Of a stretch of DNA of 64,000 bases, positions 1 through 8,280 are shown piece after piece. Below the pieces are notes generated by a model. That model did no database searches, was not told where the DNA came from, and saw only the letters and a program-made list of their open reading frames with translations. How positions within the stretch are numbered: position 1 is the stretch's first letter; each line of letters begins with the position of its first letter. Position numbers and translations under genes: made by a program. The stretch is from Biostraticola tofi (GTDB taxonomy: Bacteria; Pseudomonadota; Gammaproteobacteria; Enterobacterales; Enterobacteriaceae): positions 186,001-250,000 of the forward strand of contig NZ_SMCR01000006.1 of assembly GCF_004343195.1 (NCBI RefSeq), in the 5' to 3' direction.

Positions 1-1
1 C

Positions 2-388
2 GCCGGCTATACGCTGAACCGGGTGCGCTACAAGGATTCTGTCGATGGTAATGAGGGCCACACGCCGGTAGTAACGCCTAACCAGATGGCGACACTGTGG
101 GCACATTACCAGTTTGACTATGGCATCAGCGTCGGCACCGGTGTGCGCTATCTGGGCAAGCAATGGGCGGATAATGAGAACACCACCCGCATTCCTTCGG
201 CGACCCTGTTTGACGCCTCCATACGGGCGGATATGGCGGCCTGGAACAGCAGCCTGAAAGGGGCGTTCGTTCAGGTAAACGCCAACAACCTGACCGATCG
301 CAATTACGTGGCGGCCTGCTATACCACGGGTAACTGCTACTGGGGCGCCGAGCGGACCATTATCGCCACCGTTGGTTACGATTTTTAA
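2..388 (+). CDS. TonB-dependent siderophore receptor, C-terminal part (gene enters from the left edge)
   Basis: The reading frame is open from the window edge to a TAA at 386-388, so only the last ~128 residues of an outer-membrane beta-barrel are present. The segment has alternating polar/hydrophobic strands, the TonB-receptor phrase VNANNLTDRNYVA, and then two cysteines in CYTTGNCYWGAER. The last residue is the Phe expected for insertion by the BAM complex. The Cys-x5-Cys-Tyr-Trp-Gly-Ala-Glu-Arg ending is typical of the ferrichrome/ferrioxamine (FhuA/FoxA-like) branch, so a hydroxamate siderophore receptor is most likely. The substrate cannot be fixed from the C-terminus alone. A GTG at 23 is merely internal to the frame. 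Confidence 0.85.
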   Translation, partial: AGYTLNRVRYKDSVDGNEGHTPVVTPNQMATLWAHYQFDYGISVGTGVRYLGKQWADNENTTRIPSATLFDASIRADMAAWNSSLKGAFVQVNANNLTDRNYVAACYTTGNCYWGAERTIIATVGYDF

Positions 389-426
389 CCGGCAAACGCG
401 GCTGCTGGATAAAGACGGCAACCTCA

Positions 427-454
427 AAGCCAGTCGGTGCAAGCTGACTGGCTT
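427..454 (+). terminator. Stem-loop after the TonB receptor gene
   Basis: A perfect 9-bp inverted repeat (aagccagtc at 427-435, gactggctt at 446-454) with a 10-nt loop starts 38 bases after the receptor stop codon. The downstream U-tract is weak, so it may be an inefficient terminator or an mRNA 3' end stabiliser. Confidence 0.5.
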
Positions 455-465
455 GATTAATGGCC

Positions 466-509
466 AATGTTCAGCTTACCCGCGAATAATGTTCAGCTTA
501 CCCGCGAAT
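466..509. repeat. Two perfect tandem copies of a 22-bp unit
   Basis: aatgttcagcttacccgcgaat occurs at 466-487 and again at 488-509. It lies in the gene-free stretch 389-764 between the receptor and sotB, which otherwise holds only the stem-loop at 427-454, a short repeated 11-mer cagaaccccct (659-669 and 754-764, the second abutting the sotB start) and no coding frame. It may be the remains of a mobile element, but no open frame supports this. Confidence 0.7.
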
Positions 510-764
510 AATGAGAAAATGCGGGTTATCACCCGGTAGTCAGACACAATTGGGGTACTCAATACGCCTAAAGGCGGCATCATCTCACTGAGATTAACCA
601 CCGGCAACGGTACTCTTTGCCAGCGGGCGCAGGCGTGATACATAGCCGGATACCGTGACAGAACCCCCTGTTCAATTGCATCAATTTTGTGAATCAGATC
701 GCATTTTTAGACTTTATTCACTAAAATAGCTTTTTGAAAGATTCACTATTCTGCAGAACCCCCT

Positions 765-1973
765 ATGGAAACTACTTCAGTATCGCGCTCAACATCCTGG
801 ATGCGGGTCGTCTTTCTGGCTTTTGCCGCCTTTATCTTTAATACCACCGAATTTGCTCCGGTGGGGTTGCTCAGCGACATTGCCGCCAGTTTTGATATGG
901 AAAATGCCCAGGTTGGCCTGATGATCACCATCTATGCCTGGTGTGTGGCGCTGGCCTCGCTGCCGTTGATGTCCCTGACCACCAATGTGGAACGGCGTCG
1001 ATTGCTGATGGGGATTTTCGCGCTGTTTATCGTGTTCCATTTCCTGTCGGCGGTGGCCTGGAATTTCTGGATACTGATGGTATCGCGCATCGGCATTGCG
1101 CTGGCCCATGCCATTTTCTGGTCAATCACCGCCTCGATTGCCATCCGGCTGGCACCGCCCGGTAAAAAGTCTCAGGCGCTGAGCCTGCTGGCGACCGGTA
1201 CTGCCCTGGCGATGGTGCTGGGCCTGCCTCTTGGCCGGATAGTCGGCCAGTATATGGGCTGGCGTACCACCTTTATGGGGATCGGCGTGCTGGCCATCGT
1301 CATCATGTTTTACCTGATGAAACTGCTGCCCCGGCTACCCAGCGAACACTCCGGCTCGCTCCGAGACGTGCCCAAGCTGATGCGGCGACCTACCTTGGTC
1401 TGCCTGTATCTGCTGACGGTCGCGGTGGTTACCGCCCACTTTACCGCCTATAGCTACATTGAGCCGTTTGTGCAGGGTATCGCCGGTTTTGCCGACGAAT
1501 TTACCACCTTGCTGCTGTTGCTGTTCGGCGGCGCCGGTATTCTCGGCAGCCTGCTGTTCAGCCGTTATGGCAATAATTATGCTGATCGGGCATTGGTGCT
1601 GGCTATCGGTGCGCTGGTCATTTGCCTGCTGCTGCTGCTGCCCGCTGCTGCGTCTGAAGGGTATCTGGTCTGGCTGAGCCTGTTCTGGGGAACGGCCATG
1701 ATGGTTATCGGTCTGGCGATGCAGGCGAAGGTACTGACGCTTGCCCCGGATGCGACCGATATCGCCATGGCGCTCTATTCAGGTATCTTTAACCTGGGTA
1801 TTGGTGCCGGCGCACTGCTCGGCAACCAGGTCAGTATTCATGGCGGTATGTCAAACATCGGTTATGCCGGTGCGGCAATGGGCACATTGGCGCTGGCCTG
1901 GTGCGTCTATTCCCTGCGCCGCTACAGCCAACGCCTCTGCGATCTGCCGAGCCACCATCAGAGCCCGCTATAA
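765..1973 (+). CDS. sotB: Sugar efflux transporter SotB (MFS, DHA1 family)
   Basis: A 402-residue, 12-helix major facilitator protein of the inner membrane. It closely follows E. coli SotB (YdeA), which exports arabinose, IPTG and related sugars by proton antiport. Shared stretches include [20 protein letters not shown] near residue 20, [11 protein letters not shown] near 110-120, the motif region [27 protein letters not shown] before the central loop, [15 protein letters not shown], and [29 protein letters not shown] in the second half. Length is near normal for the family (E. coli 396). The gene stands alone. The start at 765 fits the family N-terminus, although no strong ribosome-binding site precedes it. 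The true physiological substrate is not readable from the sequence. Confidence 0.93.
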   Translation: METTSVSRSTSWMRVVFLAFAAFIFNTTEFAPVGLLSDIAASFDMENAQVGLMITIYAWCVALASLPLMSLTTNVERRRLLMGIFALFIVFHFLSAVAWNFWILMVSRIGIALAHAIFWSITASIAIRLAPPGKKSQALSLLATGTALAMVLGLPLGRIVGQYMGWRTTFMGIGVLAIVIMFYLMKLLPRLPSEHSGSLRDVPKLMRRPTLVCLYLLTVAVVTAHFTAYSYIEPFVQGIAGFADEFTTLLLLLFGGAGILGSLLFSRYGNNYADRALVLAIGALVICLLLLLPAAASEGYLVWLSLFWGTAMMVIGLAMQAKVLTLAPDATDIAMALYSGIFNLGIGAGALLGNQVSIHGGMSNIGYAGAAMGTLALAWCVYSLRRYSQRLCDLPSHHQSPL

Positions 1974-2059
1974 ATTATTCCCCCTTAGGTAAATCTTAAG
2001 CACGCTCAGGCATGCTGTATTCAGTCACAACGACTGAGAGCTCAACCTTTAGGGGAATC

Positions 2060-2242
2060 ATGATGAAAAAGATACTGCTCGCCTCATTATTCACACTGGC
2101 TGCCGCTTCCGCCCTCGCTCAACCGACTCCTCGCCCGGCTGTAGCCATTGAGCCAGCAAGGCATGCAATTGCGCCGGCGGCAGCGGTTTTCTCAGCACCA
2201 GATAGCCGTTTTCCTCAGCTTCGTGCAGAATTTCCGATTTGA
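2060..2242 (+). CDS. Short exported peptide or truncated secreted protein (60 aa)
   Basis: An ATG at 2060 (or the adjacent ATG at 2063) follows a good ribosome-binding site, aggggaatc. It opens a textbook signal peptide: Met-Lys-Lys, a hydrophobic core LLASLFTLAAASA and an Ala-x-Ala cleavage site at about residue 20. The remaining ~40 residues are Pro/Ala/Arg-rich and resemble nothing I recognise. From 2091 onward the frame runs antisense through the 3' end of the hybrid histidine kinase. The simplest reading is a secreted-protein gene cut off by a rearrangement that placed the kinase gene against its signal-peptide coding part. A genuine small secreted peptide is the alternative. Confidence 0.35.
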   Translation: MMKKILLASLFTLAAASALAQPTPRPAVAIEPARHAIAPAAAVFSAPDSRFPQLRAEFPI

Positions 2243-3935
2243 AATCGCCGCTGACCATCGCGCCGCTGGCATCAGGAAAACGGCTGAGCAGTTCTACCAG
2301 AATATCGAAGCCGCTTTCGCCGGAGCGCAGTCGCTGATCGCACAAGATCGCCTCGGGCACAAAACCACTGTCCAGCACCGCAAAGGTCTCCCTGGCCGAG
2401 GCGGCGCATCGCACGTCCACTCCCCATGAAGCAATCAGGCTTTCCCAAGCTTTGATCACCAGGGGGTCATCGTCAACCACCAGACAACTGCCGCTGAGCA
2501 GGCTAAAATGAACGCTGGCGTAATCATTGGAAGACGGTTCCAGCGTGACGTCCAGATCATTGTCTAGCGGTTCGGTACGCGGCAGACGCAGCCAGAACCG
2601 GGATCCCCGTCCTGCAATCGAGTTCATCCCATGGGTCACCGCCATCAGCGTGGCGCAGCGCGCCACTACCGCCAGGCCCAGGCCATGGCCGGCATTATCG
2701 ATTCCCCAGGCGTATTCGTTGCGGTAAAAAGCGGAATAGATTTTTGTTCGTTCTCCATCGGCAATCCCTACGCCGGTGTCCCAGACATCCAGCTGCCAGT
2801 CGAAGCCACGTTTGCGGGCGCCGACCAGCACGCCACCGGTTTCGGTATAGCGCAGGCCATTATGAATCAGATTGACGATAGCCCGGCGAATCAGCGTTTC
2901 ATCCCCCAGGGCATAGGCGTCTGACGGCGGACGGCGAATGCGCAGCGTCAGTCCGCGGTTATGGGTTTCTTCGCGAAACATCCGTTCTAAATCATCGAAC
3001 AGCGGCAATAACCGGACCGGCATGCGTCGGGTCGCCACCACGCCGTTTTCAATGCGCGATAGGTCCATCAGCGAATCAAACATCGCCGTCGCCGATTGCA
3101 CGCATTGCCGAAGATCGCGCATCAGACGCGTCAAATGCGCATCGCGAGAGCGACCGACAATCGCCTCGATAAGGAACCCCATGGCATGGATCGGCTGGCG
3201 AAGATCATGGCTGGCGGCGGCAAGAAAATGGTTTTTATCGCGCAAGGCTTTTTCCGCCTGCTCTTTGGCCAGCCGGAAGCTTTCGGCCAGGCGCTTTTCA
3301 CGCTCTTCGAATTTGACCTGATTGATAAAAAAGCGATTAGACGACAGGCCGAAGCGGTACATCGCCACCCCATAGAGCAGAATAAGCGGCAGCACATAGC
3401 CCCATATGGGTCCAAATAGCCAGGGCGTTGCCAGTATCATGCTGCCCCAGCAACTAAAAAGGAAACGCTTGAAGGTGCCCAGGTTGGGTGTCAGATGGGT
3501 CGCGTTGGCCGCCAGTATCGCCGCAATACTGATGACCAGCAGCAGCACATATTCCTGCGGTGCCTTGCCGGCGGTTATCCAGACGCTGGAGGAAAGGGCC
3601 AATCCGTTAAGTAAAGCGATAAGGTGAACCCGCCCCCGCCACTTGCTCAGCATCAGGTGATCAGGCATGCTTTGCAAATCTTCACGCCAGCGACGAAATA
3701 GCAGGCGAAACAGCAGCGCCGCCACGGCGTAGAACACAAACCAGACCAGAAATGGTCTGATATCGCCGCCCAGGTGATACAGCCAAATAATAAAGGTAAT
3801 GCCAACAAACGGAATGGCGGTAACGCTGAACAACGCCCGTTCCAGGGACATGCCCAGCAGCAATACCTGATTATGTTGGCTGATACCATCAGCCTGACGG
3901 TCATCATCTAATAAAAAACCGGTTGTTGTGCTCAT
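2091..3935 (-). CDS. Membrane-bound hybrid sensor histidine kinase/response regulator
   Basis: A 614-residue inner-membrane sensor. About six hydrophobic segments lie between residues 25 and 195, followed by a coiled linker rich in Glu/Lys/Arg (205-235). A HisKA H-box has the phospho-accepting His243 in AAASHDLRQP. The HATPase region carries an N-box (LIRRAIVNLIHNGLRY), a G1 motif (DTGVGI) and GHGLGLAVV. A C-terminal receiver has the acidic cluster at 488-490, phospho-Asp533 in CDQRL and Lys583. Its ATG overlaps the TGA of the upstream regulator gene by one base (TGATG at 3933-3937), so the two are translationally coupled. The final ~12 residues (GEESVERGRKRQPV) are encoded by DNA that is antisense to the signal-peptide frame on the other strand, so this tail may not be original. 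The stimulus is unknown. Confidence 0.9.
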   Translation of the reverse strand: MSTTTGFLLDDDRQADGISQHNQVLLLGMSLERALFSVTAIPFVGITFIIWLYHLGGDIRPFLVWFVFYAVAALLFRLLFRRWREDLQSMPDHLMLSKWRGRVHLIALLNGLALSSSVWITAGKAPQEYVLLLVISIAAILAANATHLTPNLGTFKRFLFSCWGSMILATPWLFGPIWGYVLPLILLYGVAMYRFGLSSNRFFINQVKFEEREKRLAESFRLAKEQAEKALRDKNHFLAAASHDLRQPIHAMGFLIEAIVGRSRDAHLTRLMRDLRQCVQSATAMFDSLMDLSRIENGVVATRRMPVRLLPLFDDLERMFREETHNRGLTLRIRRPPSDAYALGDETLIRRAIVNLIHNGLRYTETGGVLVGARKRGFDWQLDVWDTGVGIADGERTKIYSAFYRNEYAWGIDNAGHGLGLAVVARCATLMAVTHGMNSIAGRGSRFWLRLPRTEPLDNDLDVTLEPSSNDYASVHFSLLSGSCLVVDDDPLVIKAWESLIASWGVDVRCAASARETFAVLDSGFVPEAILCDQRLRSGESGFDILVELLSRFPDASGAMVSGDFKSEILHEAEENGYLVLRKPLPPAQLHALLAQWLQPGEESVERGRKRQPV

Positions 3936-4645
3936 CAGTTACCTAATTTGCGTCCGCGCAGCAGGGTAATGGCTTCAATACGATTGGATACACCCAGTCG
4001 GTTAAGAATACCGGTTACATGCTCCTTGACCGTGTATTCAGACACGCCGATATCCCGGGCAATACGCTTATTGGGGAAACCCCGCAGCATCATACCCAGA
4101 ATCTCTCCCTGACGGACGGTAAGCCCCAGATCGCTGGCGCTCAGCGGCACATCGCGACGATGAGGCAAATCAAGCAGCCTGGCCGGCAACGGGGGAAAGT
4201 GCGGCTCGCCGCGTCTGACTGCCGCCACCACCTCAGAAAAAATGTCAGCCGCAGCCTGCTTATGGACAAAGCCATCAGCACCGGCTTCGCGGGCCTTCAG
4301 CATCACAGCGGCATCTTCATCGCCGCTGGTTGCCAGCAACCTGATCTGTGGGTTGATAGCGGCCAGTTGGCTTACCAGTTCGGCGGCGGTGCCGTCCGGC
4401 AACCAGAAATCGATAATAATCAATTCAGGTACTGTGCCTTCGGCAATCAGCGCCAGGCAATCCTGGGCCGAATGTGCAGTGCGAACCTGGCTCATCCCGC
4501 AGTGAGTCATCAGGAACTCAGCGATACCGCTGGCGACCAGGGGATGATCGTCCACCACTATCGCCATTGCTGAACCTGTACCGGCCGGAACCGGATCCGT
4601 AGAAACCACACCGGCTGCGTCCACAGCCGGTTTTATAATCGCCAT
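3935..4645 (-). CDS. NarL/FixJ-family response regulator
   Basis: With the start at 4645 (ATG preceded by aggtggcaag) this is a 236-residue regulator. A receiver domain has Asp32/Asp33 in VVDDHP, phospho-acceptor Asp79 in IIDFWLPDG and Lys129. A C-terminal LuxR-type helix-turn-helix follows (LTVRQGEILGMMLRGFPNKRIARDIGVSEYTVKEHV). A longer version starting at 4702 adds 19 residues that do not look like receiver sequence. It is the first gene of a two-gene unit with the hybrid kinase, which is its likely partner. The pair is divergent from the autotransporter gene at 5029 with 383 bp between them, so the autotransporter is a plausible target. That is inference from position only. Confidence 0.9.
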   Translation of the reverse strand: MAIIKPAVDAAGVVSTDPVPAGTGSAMAIVVDDHPLVASGIAEFLMTHCGMSQVRTAHSAQDCLALIAEGTVPELIIIDFWLPDGTAAELVSQLAAINPQIRLLATSGDEDAAVMLKAREAGADGFVHKQAAADIFSEVVAAVRRGEPHFPPLPARLLDLPHRRDVPLSASDLGLTVRQGEILGMMLRGFPNKRIARDIGVSEYTVKEHVTGILNRLGVSNRIEAITLLRGRKLGN

Positions 4646-5028
4646 CTTGCCACCTGTCGGACAGATACTCCCTAAGGCGCATCGGTAGTCGTCTGTTATC
4701 AAGCTCTGTTTGAGCCATCGCTTAAAAGCCCAAGCATAATAGCAAATTCAGTGATCAACCTTAATCAATATCACAACTAATAATATCTCAAATTTATTAA
4801 ATTTAGGCCCCCCGCCCCCCCTTGAGTGGGGTGTTGACCCGTGTCGGGATGACATAGAGTAGGTTGCGCCATTGTAAAGAAATTGATAAAGCCCACGCGT
4901 GCCGCCGTTTTTAGCCTGATACCTTGTCTCGTTTGAACGGTGTGCCGGGTATTCGTGGGATTTTTGCGGCCGGAACATTTCACTGAAATGTGTCCACGCC
5001 CGGTAAACTTTTCTTATGAGTACACAAA
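4646..5028. other. Divergent intergenic region between the regulator/kinase pair and the autotransporter
   Basis: 383 bases without a convincing gene. The regulator-proximal half is AT-rich (about 4735-4803, promoter-like, with several ta/at tracts) and ends in a striking C-rich run at 4807-4820. The half nearest the autotransporter is of ordinary composition. Open frames on the minus strand here have no recognisable product. It should hold promoters for both directions, but I could not assign clear -35/-10 pairs. Confidence 0.5.
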
Positions 5029-8000
5029 ATGACAATGACTCAGGATCGATCCTCTCGGGCAGATAATAACCGCCGCTCTGCGGCTGATTCTTTTCAACCC
5101 AGGCTGTCGCTGCTTTATCGCAGCCTGTTTATCCCCTCAATTGCACTTGGCCTGTCGGCAGGAATGAGCGTTCCGCTGCAGGCCGCGGTGTTCGATGAGG
5201 ACAAGACCATCACTGAAAGTCTGGCTTACGATGAGGACCTGTACATCGGCTATGAAGGCACCGGCAACCTGTCCATCCAGCAGGGCGGGAAAGTCACCGC
5301 CGGCAATATCTACATAGGCAGACGTCCGGGTTCCATCGGTAATGTGACCGTCACCGGCCCGGGTTCACAGCTCAATACCCTGATCAACAACAGCGTTCTC
5401 CAGGGTGATGTAAGCATTGGCACCCACGGTGCCGGGAGACTGGACATTCTGGCTGGCGGCAGCGTTACCGCCAAACGGGTGCTGGTCGGCGATGGCCAAA
5501 GTATGGGGTCTGGTGTCCTGTCGATTAAGGGGGCAGGATCCGCACTCAACACCGGCATTCTGGATCTTTCCAGCCTGTCGGGCGGTTCTTTTCTGGAAGT
5601 GCGCGATGGGGCAACCCTGACCACGACCAATACCCGGGTTAACCGCGGATTCTGGAACTTCAGCACCGCAGAACTCTCCGGCAACGGCACTCGCTGGACT
5701 AATGCCGAATTACTGGAAATCGAAGGCGATGTCAGTATTACCGATGGGGCGGTGGTCACCACCAATGGATTGAAAGTGGCTGAAGATTTTTCCAGCCATG
5801 ACACCAGTCTGGAAAATGCCTCCGATACCACCCAATTATATATTAGCGGCGCCGGATCTTCTCTTATCAGTGCCGGTAACATTGAACTGGCTCAGTTTAG
5901 TGGTCATGGCAATATTTCCCTGGCCAACGGCGGCTATCTGTCGGCCGGTAACAATACCCTGCTGATCGCCGACTCAAGGCTCGCCAGCCGGGGTTATGGT
6001 TCATTGACCATCGGCGGTAAAATCCACTATGACGGTGACGGCATTCCAACGCCTCAGCCGTTGGCAGCCGAGGCCGCTGGCCTGCTGGATCCTGAAACCG
6101 TCGTCAGCTTCGGTACCCGGACCGGCCAGGTCAACTTCAACCATACTGAAGACGACTATGTATTTACCAACCGCATCATCGGTGCACAAGGCGTTATCGC
6201 CAGTTATGCCGGCCAAACTACCCTGACCGGTGATCTGACTGACTTTCATGGCGGAGTCAATGTGGCCGGAGGCAAATTGATTCTCACAACCGATCTGAAT
6301 ACGGTTGATCCGGTTCGCGCGCTCTATACCGTCAGCAATGGCGGTACCCTTATCGTCAACAGTACCGTTGCCCATGGCGTAGTGCCATTTGACGGCAATA
6401 GTAACTCTATCACGGTATCTGACGGCGGTACGCTGGGTGGTTCCGGTACCGTCGGCGATGTTATTGCCAATGACGGCGCACGCCTGTCACCCGGTGATAA
6501 CGGCATCGGCACCCTGAAAATCGATGGCAATCTGGTGTTCACCGATCACAGTGTCACCCAAGGTGGGGTATTTTACGATGCCGACATCAAGGGCGACGGC
6601 CAGAGCGATCTGCTGCAGGTTACCGGCAGCGCCCAACTCGCCGGCAATGGCCACGTGGTGGTCAATACCCTTGATCCCCAAGCCAGCTATCAGAATGGCC
6701 AGACTTATACCATCCTGACCGCCGATGGCGGCGTGAACGGCCAGTTTGCCGATGCAGTATCCAAATCGGCCTTTTTGGATCTTGCCCTCAACCAGACCGA
6801 TAAACAGGTCGATCTGACCATCAGCCAGAAGGACAATGGCGGCGGCGGTGAGAACGGCGGCGGCGGCGAAAACGGCGGCGGCGGCGAAAACGGCGGCGGC
6901 GGCGAAAACGGCGGCGGCGGTGAAAATGGCGGCGGCGGTGAAAATGGCGGCGGCGGCGAAAATGGCGGCGGCGGCGAAAACGGCGGCGGCGGCGAAAACG
7001 GCGGCGGCGGCGAAAACGGCGGCGGCGGTGAAAACGGCGGCGGCGGTGAAAACGGCGGCGGCGGTGAAAATGCCGGCGGCGGCAATGAAACCGGTATTTT
7101 CCAGACGGTGGCGACCAGCGCCAACCAGTGGAATACTGCCGGGGCGCTCAGCACGCTGGCTCAGAGCGGTCCTTCGCTGGGGCTCTATAACTCCCTGCTG
7201 CTGCTCAGCGCCGAGGAAGCGCGTCATGCCTTTAATCAGCTGTCTGGCGAACAGCATGCCGCGGCTAAAACGGCGCTGGTCGGCAGCGGTCAACAGGTAA
7301 CCGATACGGTAAACGGCCGCATGCTCAGCATGTTTGACAACCGTTCCCTGCCGATCCCGGCCGGAGCGATGAGCTTCCTGCCGGCTGGCAGCGCCGAGCA
7401 AAGCGGTGCCTGGGGTCAATTCTTTGGCTCTCGCAGCCGTATCGATGGCGATAACAACACCGGCAAGCTGGACAACCATACCGGTGGTTTCCTGGTTGGC
7501 GCGGATACCGAGGTTGCGCCTGATACCCGCATCGGCGCCTATGCCGGCTACAGCCGTTCAAGCTTTGATGTAGACAGCCGATTCTCTGAGGGTGACAGCG
7601 ATAATTATCACCTGGGAATCTATGCCGGCAGCCAGTTGGATGCCTTCACCTTGCGCGGTGGATTGGGCTATAGCTGGTATAAGATCGAAACCGAACGCAA
7701 TGTGGCTTTTGGCGGTTATTCCGACAAACTGAAAGGCGATTATGATGCAGGCGCTTTCCAGGCATTTACTGAGCTGGATTACCGTATCCAGGCCGGTGCT
7801 GCGGCTATCAGCCCATTTGTCAATCTGACCTACCAGCGTCTCAGCACCGATGGCTTCACTGAAAAAGGCGATGCTGCCCGGCTGAAGGTGAAATCCGATG
7901 AAATGGATTCGGTATTCTCGACCCTGGGCGTGCGCGGATCAGTCGACCTGCCCTGGTCGGCGGTAGATACCTCCCTGCGCGGCAGCCTGGGATGGCGTCA

Positions 8001-8220
8001 TGCTTACGGTGACAAGACGCCGGTGAGCCATAACGCCTTTGCCACCGGTGACAGTTTCACCACCACCGGGACGTCGATCACCAAGGATGCAGCGGTCATT
8101 GAGGCCGGCGTTGATTTTCGCGTTACCAAATCCACCACTATCGGCCTGTCTTATCAAGGCCAGCATGGGTCGGATCTTAATGCCAACGCCCTTAATGCCA
8201 GTCTGAATATCAGCTTCTGA
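5029..8220 (+). CDS. Classical (type Va) autotransporter, AIDA/pertactin-like
   Basis: A 1,063-residue surface protein. It has a long, charged N-region before the hydrophobic core of the signal peptide (residues ~29-50, cleavage near VPLQA-AV, residue 52). The passenger (~54-600) is Gly/Asn/Thr-rich with repeats such as LSIQQGGKVTAGNIYIG and ISLANGGYLSAG. This is the pattern of a right-handed beta-helix with autotransporter-associated beta strands. A low-complexity linker of 13 GGGGEN units spans 604-681. The C-terminal beta-barrel (~790-1063) begins at SGAWGQFFGSRS and ends in Phe (NISF). The last part of the passenger (ALSTLAQSGPSLGLYNSLLLLSAEEARHAFNQLSGEQHA) matches the usual pre-barrel segment. 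No protease triad or RGD motif is evident, so an adhesin/biofilm role is more likely than an enzyme. It ends at a strong terminator. Confidence 0.93.
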   Translation: MTMTQDRSSRADNNRRSAADSFQPRLSLLYRSLFIPSIALGLSAGMSVPLQAAVFDEDKTITESLAYDEDLYIGYEGTGNLSIQQGGKVTAGNIYIGRRPGSIGNVTVTGPGSQLNTLINNSVLQGDVSIGTHGAGRLDILAGGSVTAKRVLVGDGQSMGSGVLSIKGAGSALNTGILDLSSLSGGSFLEVRDGATLTTTNTRVNRGFWNFSTAELSGNGTRWTNAELLEIEGDVSITDGAVVTTNGLKVAEDFSSHDTSLENASDTTQLYISGAGSSLISAGNIELAQFSGHGNISLANGGYLSAGNNTLLIADSRLASRGYGSLTIGGKIHYDGDGIPTPQPLAAEAAGLLDPETVVSFGTRTGQVNFNHTEDDYVFTNRIIGAQGVIASYAGQTTLTGDLTDFHGGVNVAGGKLILTTDLNTVDPVRALYTVSNGGTLIVNSTVAHGVVPFDGNSNSITVSDGGTLGGSGTVGDVIANDGARLSPGDNGIGTLKIDGNLVFTDHSVTQGGVFYDADIKGDGQSDLLQVTGSAQLAGNGHVVVNTLDPQASYQNGQTYTILTADGGVNGQFADAVSKSAFLDLALNQTDKQVDLTISQKDNGGGGENGGGGENGGGGENGGGGENGGGGENGGGGENGGGGENGGGGENGGGGENGGGGENGGGGENGGGGENGGGGENAGGGNETGIFQTVATSANQWNTAGALSTLAQSGPSLGLYNSLLLLSAEEARHAFNQLSGEQHAAAKTALVGSGQQVTDTVNGRMLSMFDNRSLPIPAGAMSFLPAGSAEQSGAWGQFFGSRSRIDGDNNTGKLDNHTGGFLVGADTEVAPDTRIGAYAGYSRSSFDVDSRFSEGDSDNYHLGIYAGSQLDAFTLRGGLGYSWYKIETERNVAFGGYSDKLKGDYDAGAFQAFTELDYRIQAGAAAISPFVNLTYQRLSTDGFTEKGDAARLKVKSDEMDSVFSTLGVRGSVDLPWSAVDTSLRGSLGWRHAYGDKTPVSHNAFATGDSFTTTGTSITKDAAVIEAGVDFRVTKSTTIGLSYQGQHGSDLNANALNASLNISF
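6838..7071 (+). repeat. 13 tandem copies of an 18-bp unit encoding GGGGEN
   Basis: Exactly 234 bases, 13 in-frame units of ggcggcggcggYgaRaaY. Only synonymous differences are seen (ggc/ggt before the glutamate, gaa/gag, aac/aat). It encodes a perfectly regular Gly4-Glu-Asn linker between passenger and beta-barrel. Because the unit is 18 bp, gain or loss of copies changes linker length but not frame. The synonymous differences show some age; the high G/C repeat is prone to slippage and to assembly error. Confidence 0.95.
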
Positions 8221-8236
8221 TACTCCATCAACCGTT

Positions 8237-8276
8237 AAACGGCATAAAAGCATTGCGCTTTTATGCCGTTTTTTTT
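8237..8276 (+). terminator. Rho-independent terminator after the autotransporter
   Basis: A perfect 15-bp stem (aaacggcataaaagc at 8237-8251 and gcttttatgccgttt at 8257-8271) has a 5-nt loop, and the T-run continues to 8276. It lies 17 bases after the autotransporter stop and 5 bases before the end of convergent norR. The T-run makes it strong on the plus strand and weaker for norR. Confidence 0.93.
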
Positions 8277-8280
8277 GAGC

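Noticed and set aside
4750..4775. Possible FNR site (ttgatnnnnatcaa) upstream of the response regulator
   Set aside because: The stretch gatcaaccttaatcaat has two half-sites in the same orientation with wrong spacing.
4748..5035. Minus-strand frames in the gap before the autotransporter
   Set aside because: No recognisable protein, no ribosome-binding site, and they cross the expected promoter region.
6838..7071. Repeat array considered as a CRISPR-like or non-coding array
   Set aside because: Units are adjacent with no spacers and stay in frame within an autotransporter.
6487..7479. Long frames opposite the autotransporter, including Pro-Pro-Pro-Phe-Ser and Ala-rich repeats
   Set aside because: They are other-frame readings of the GGGGEN repeat and have no independent support.
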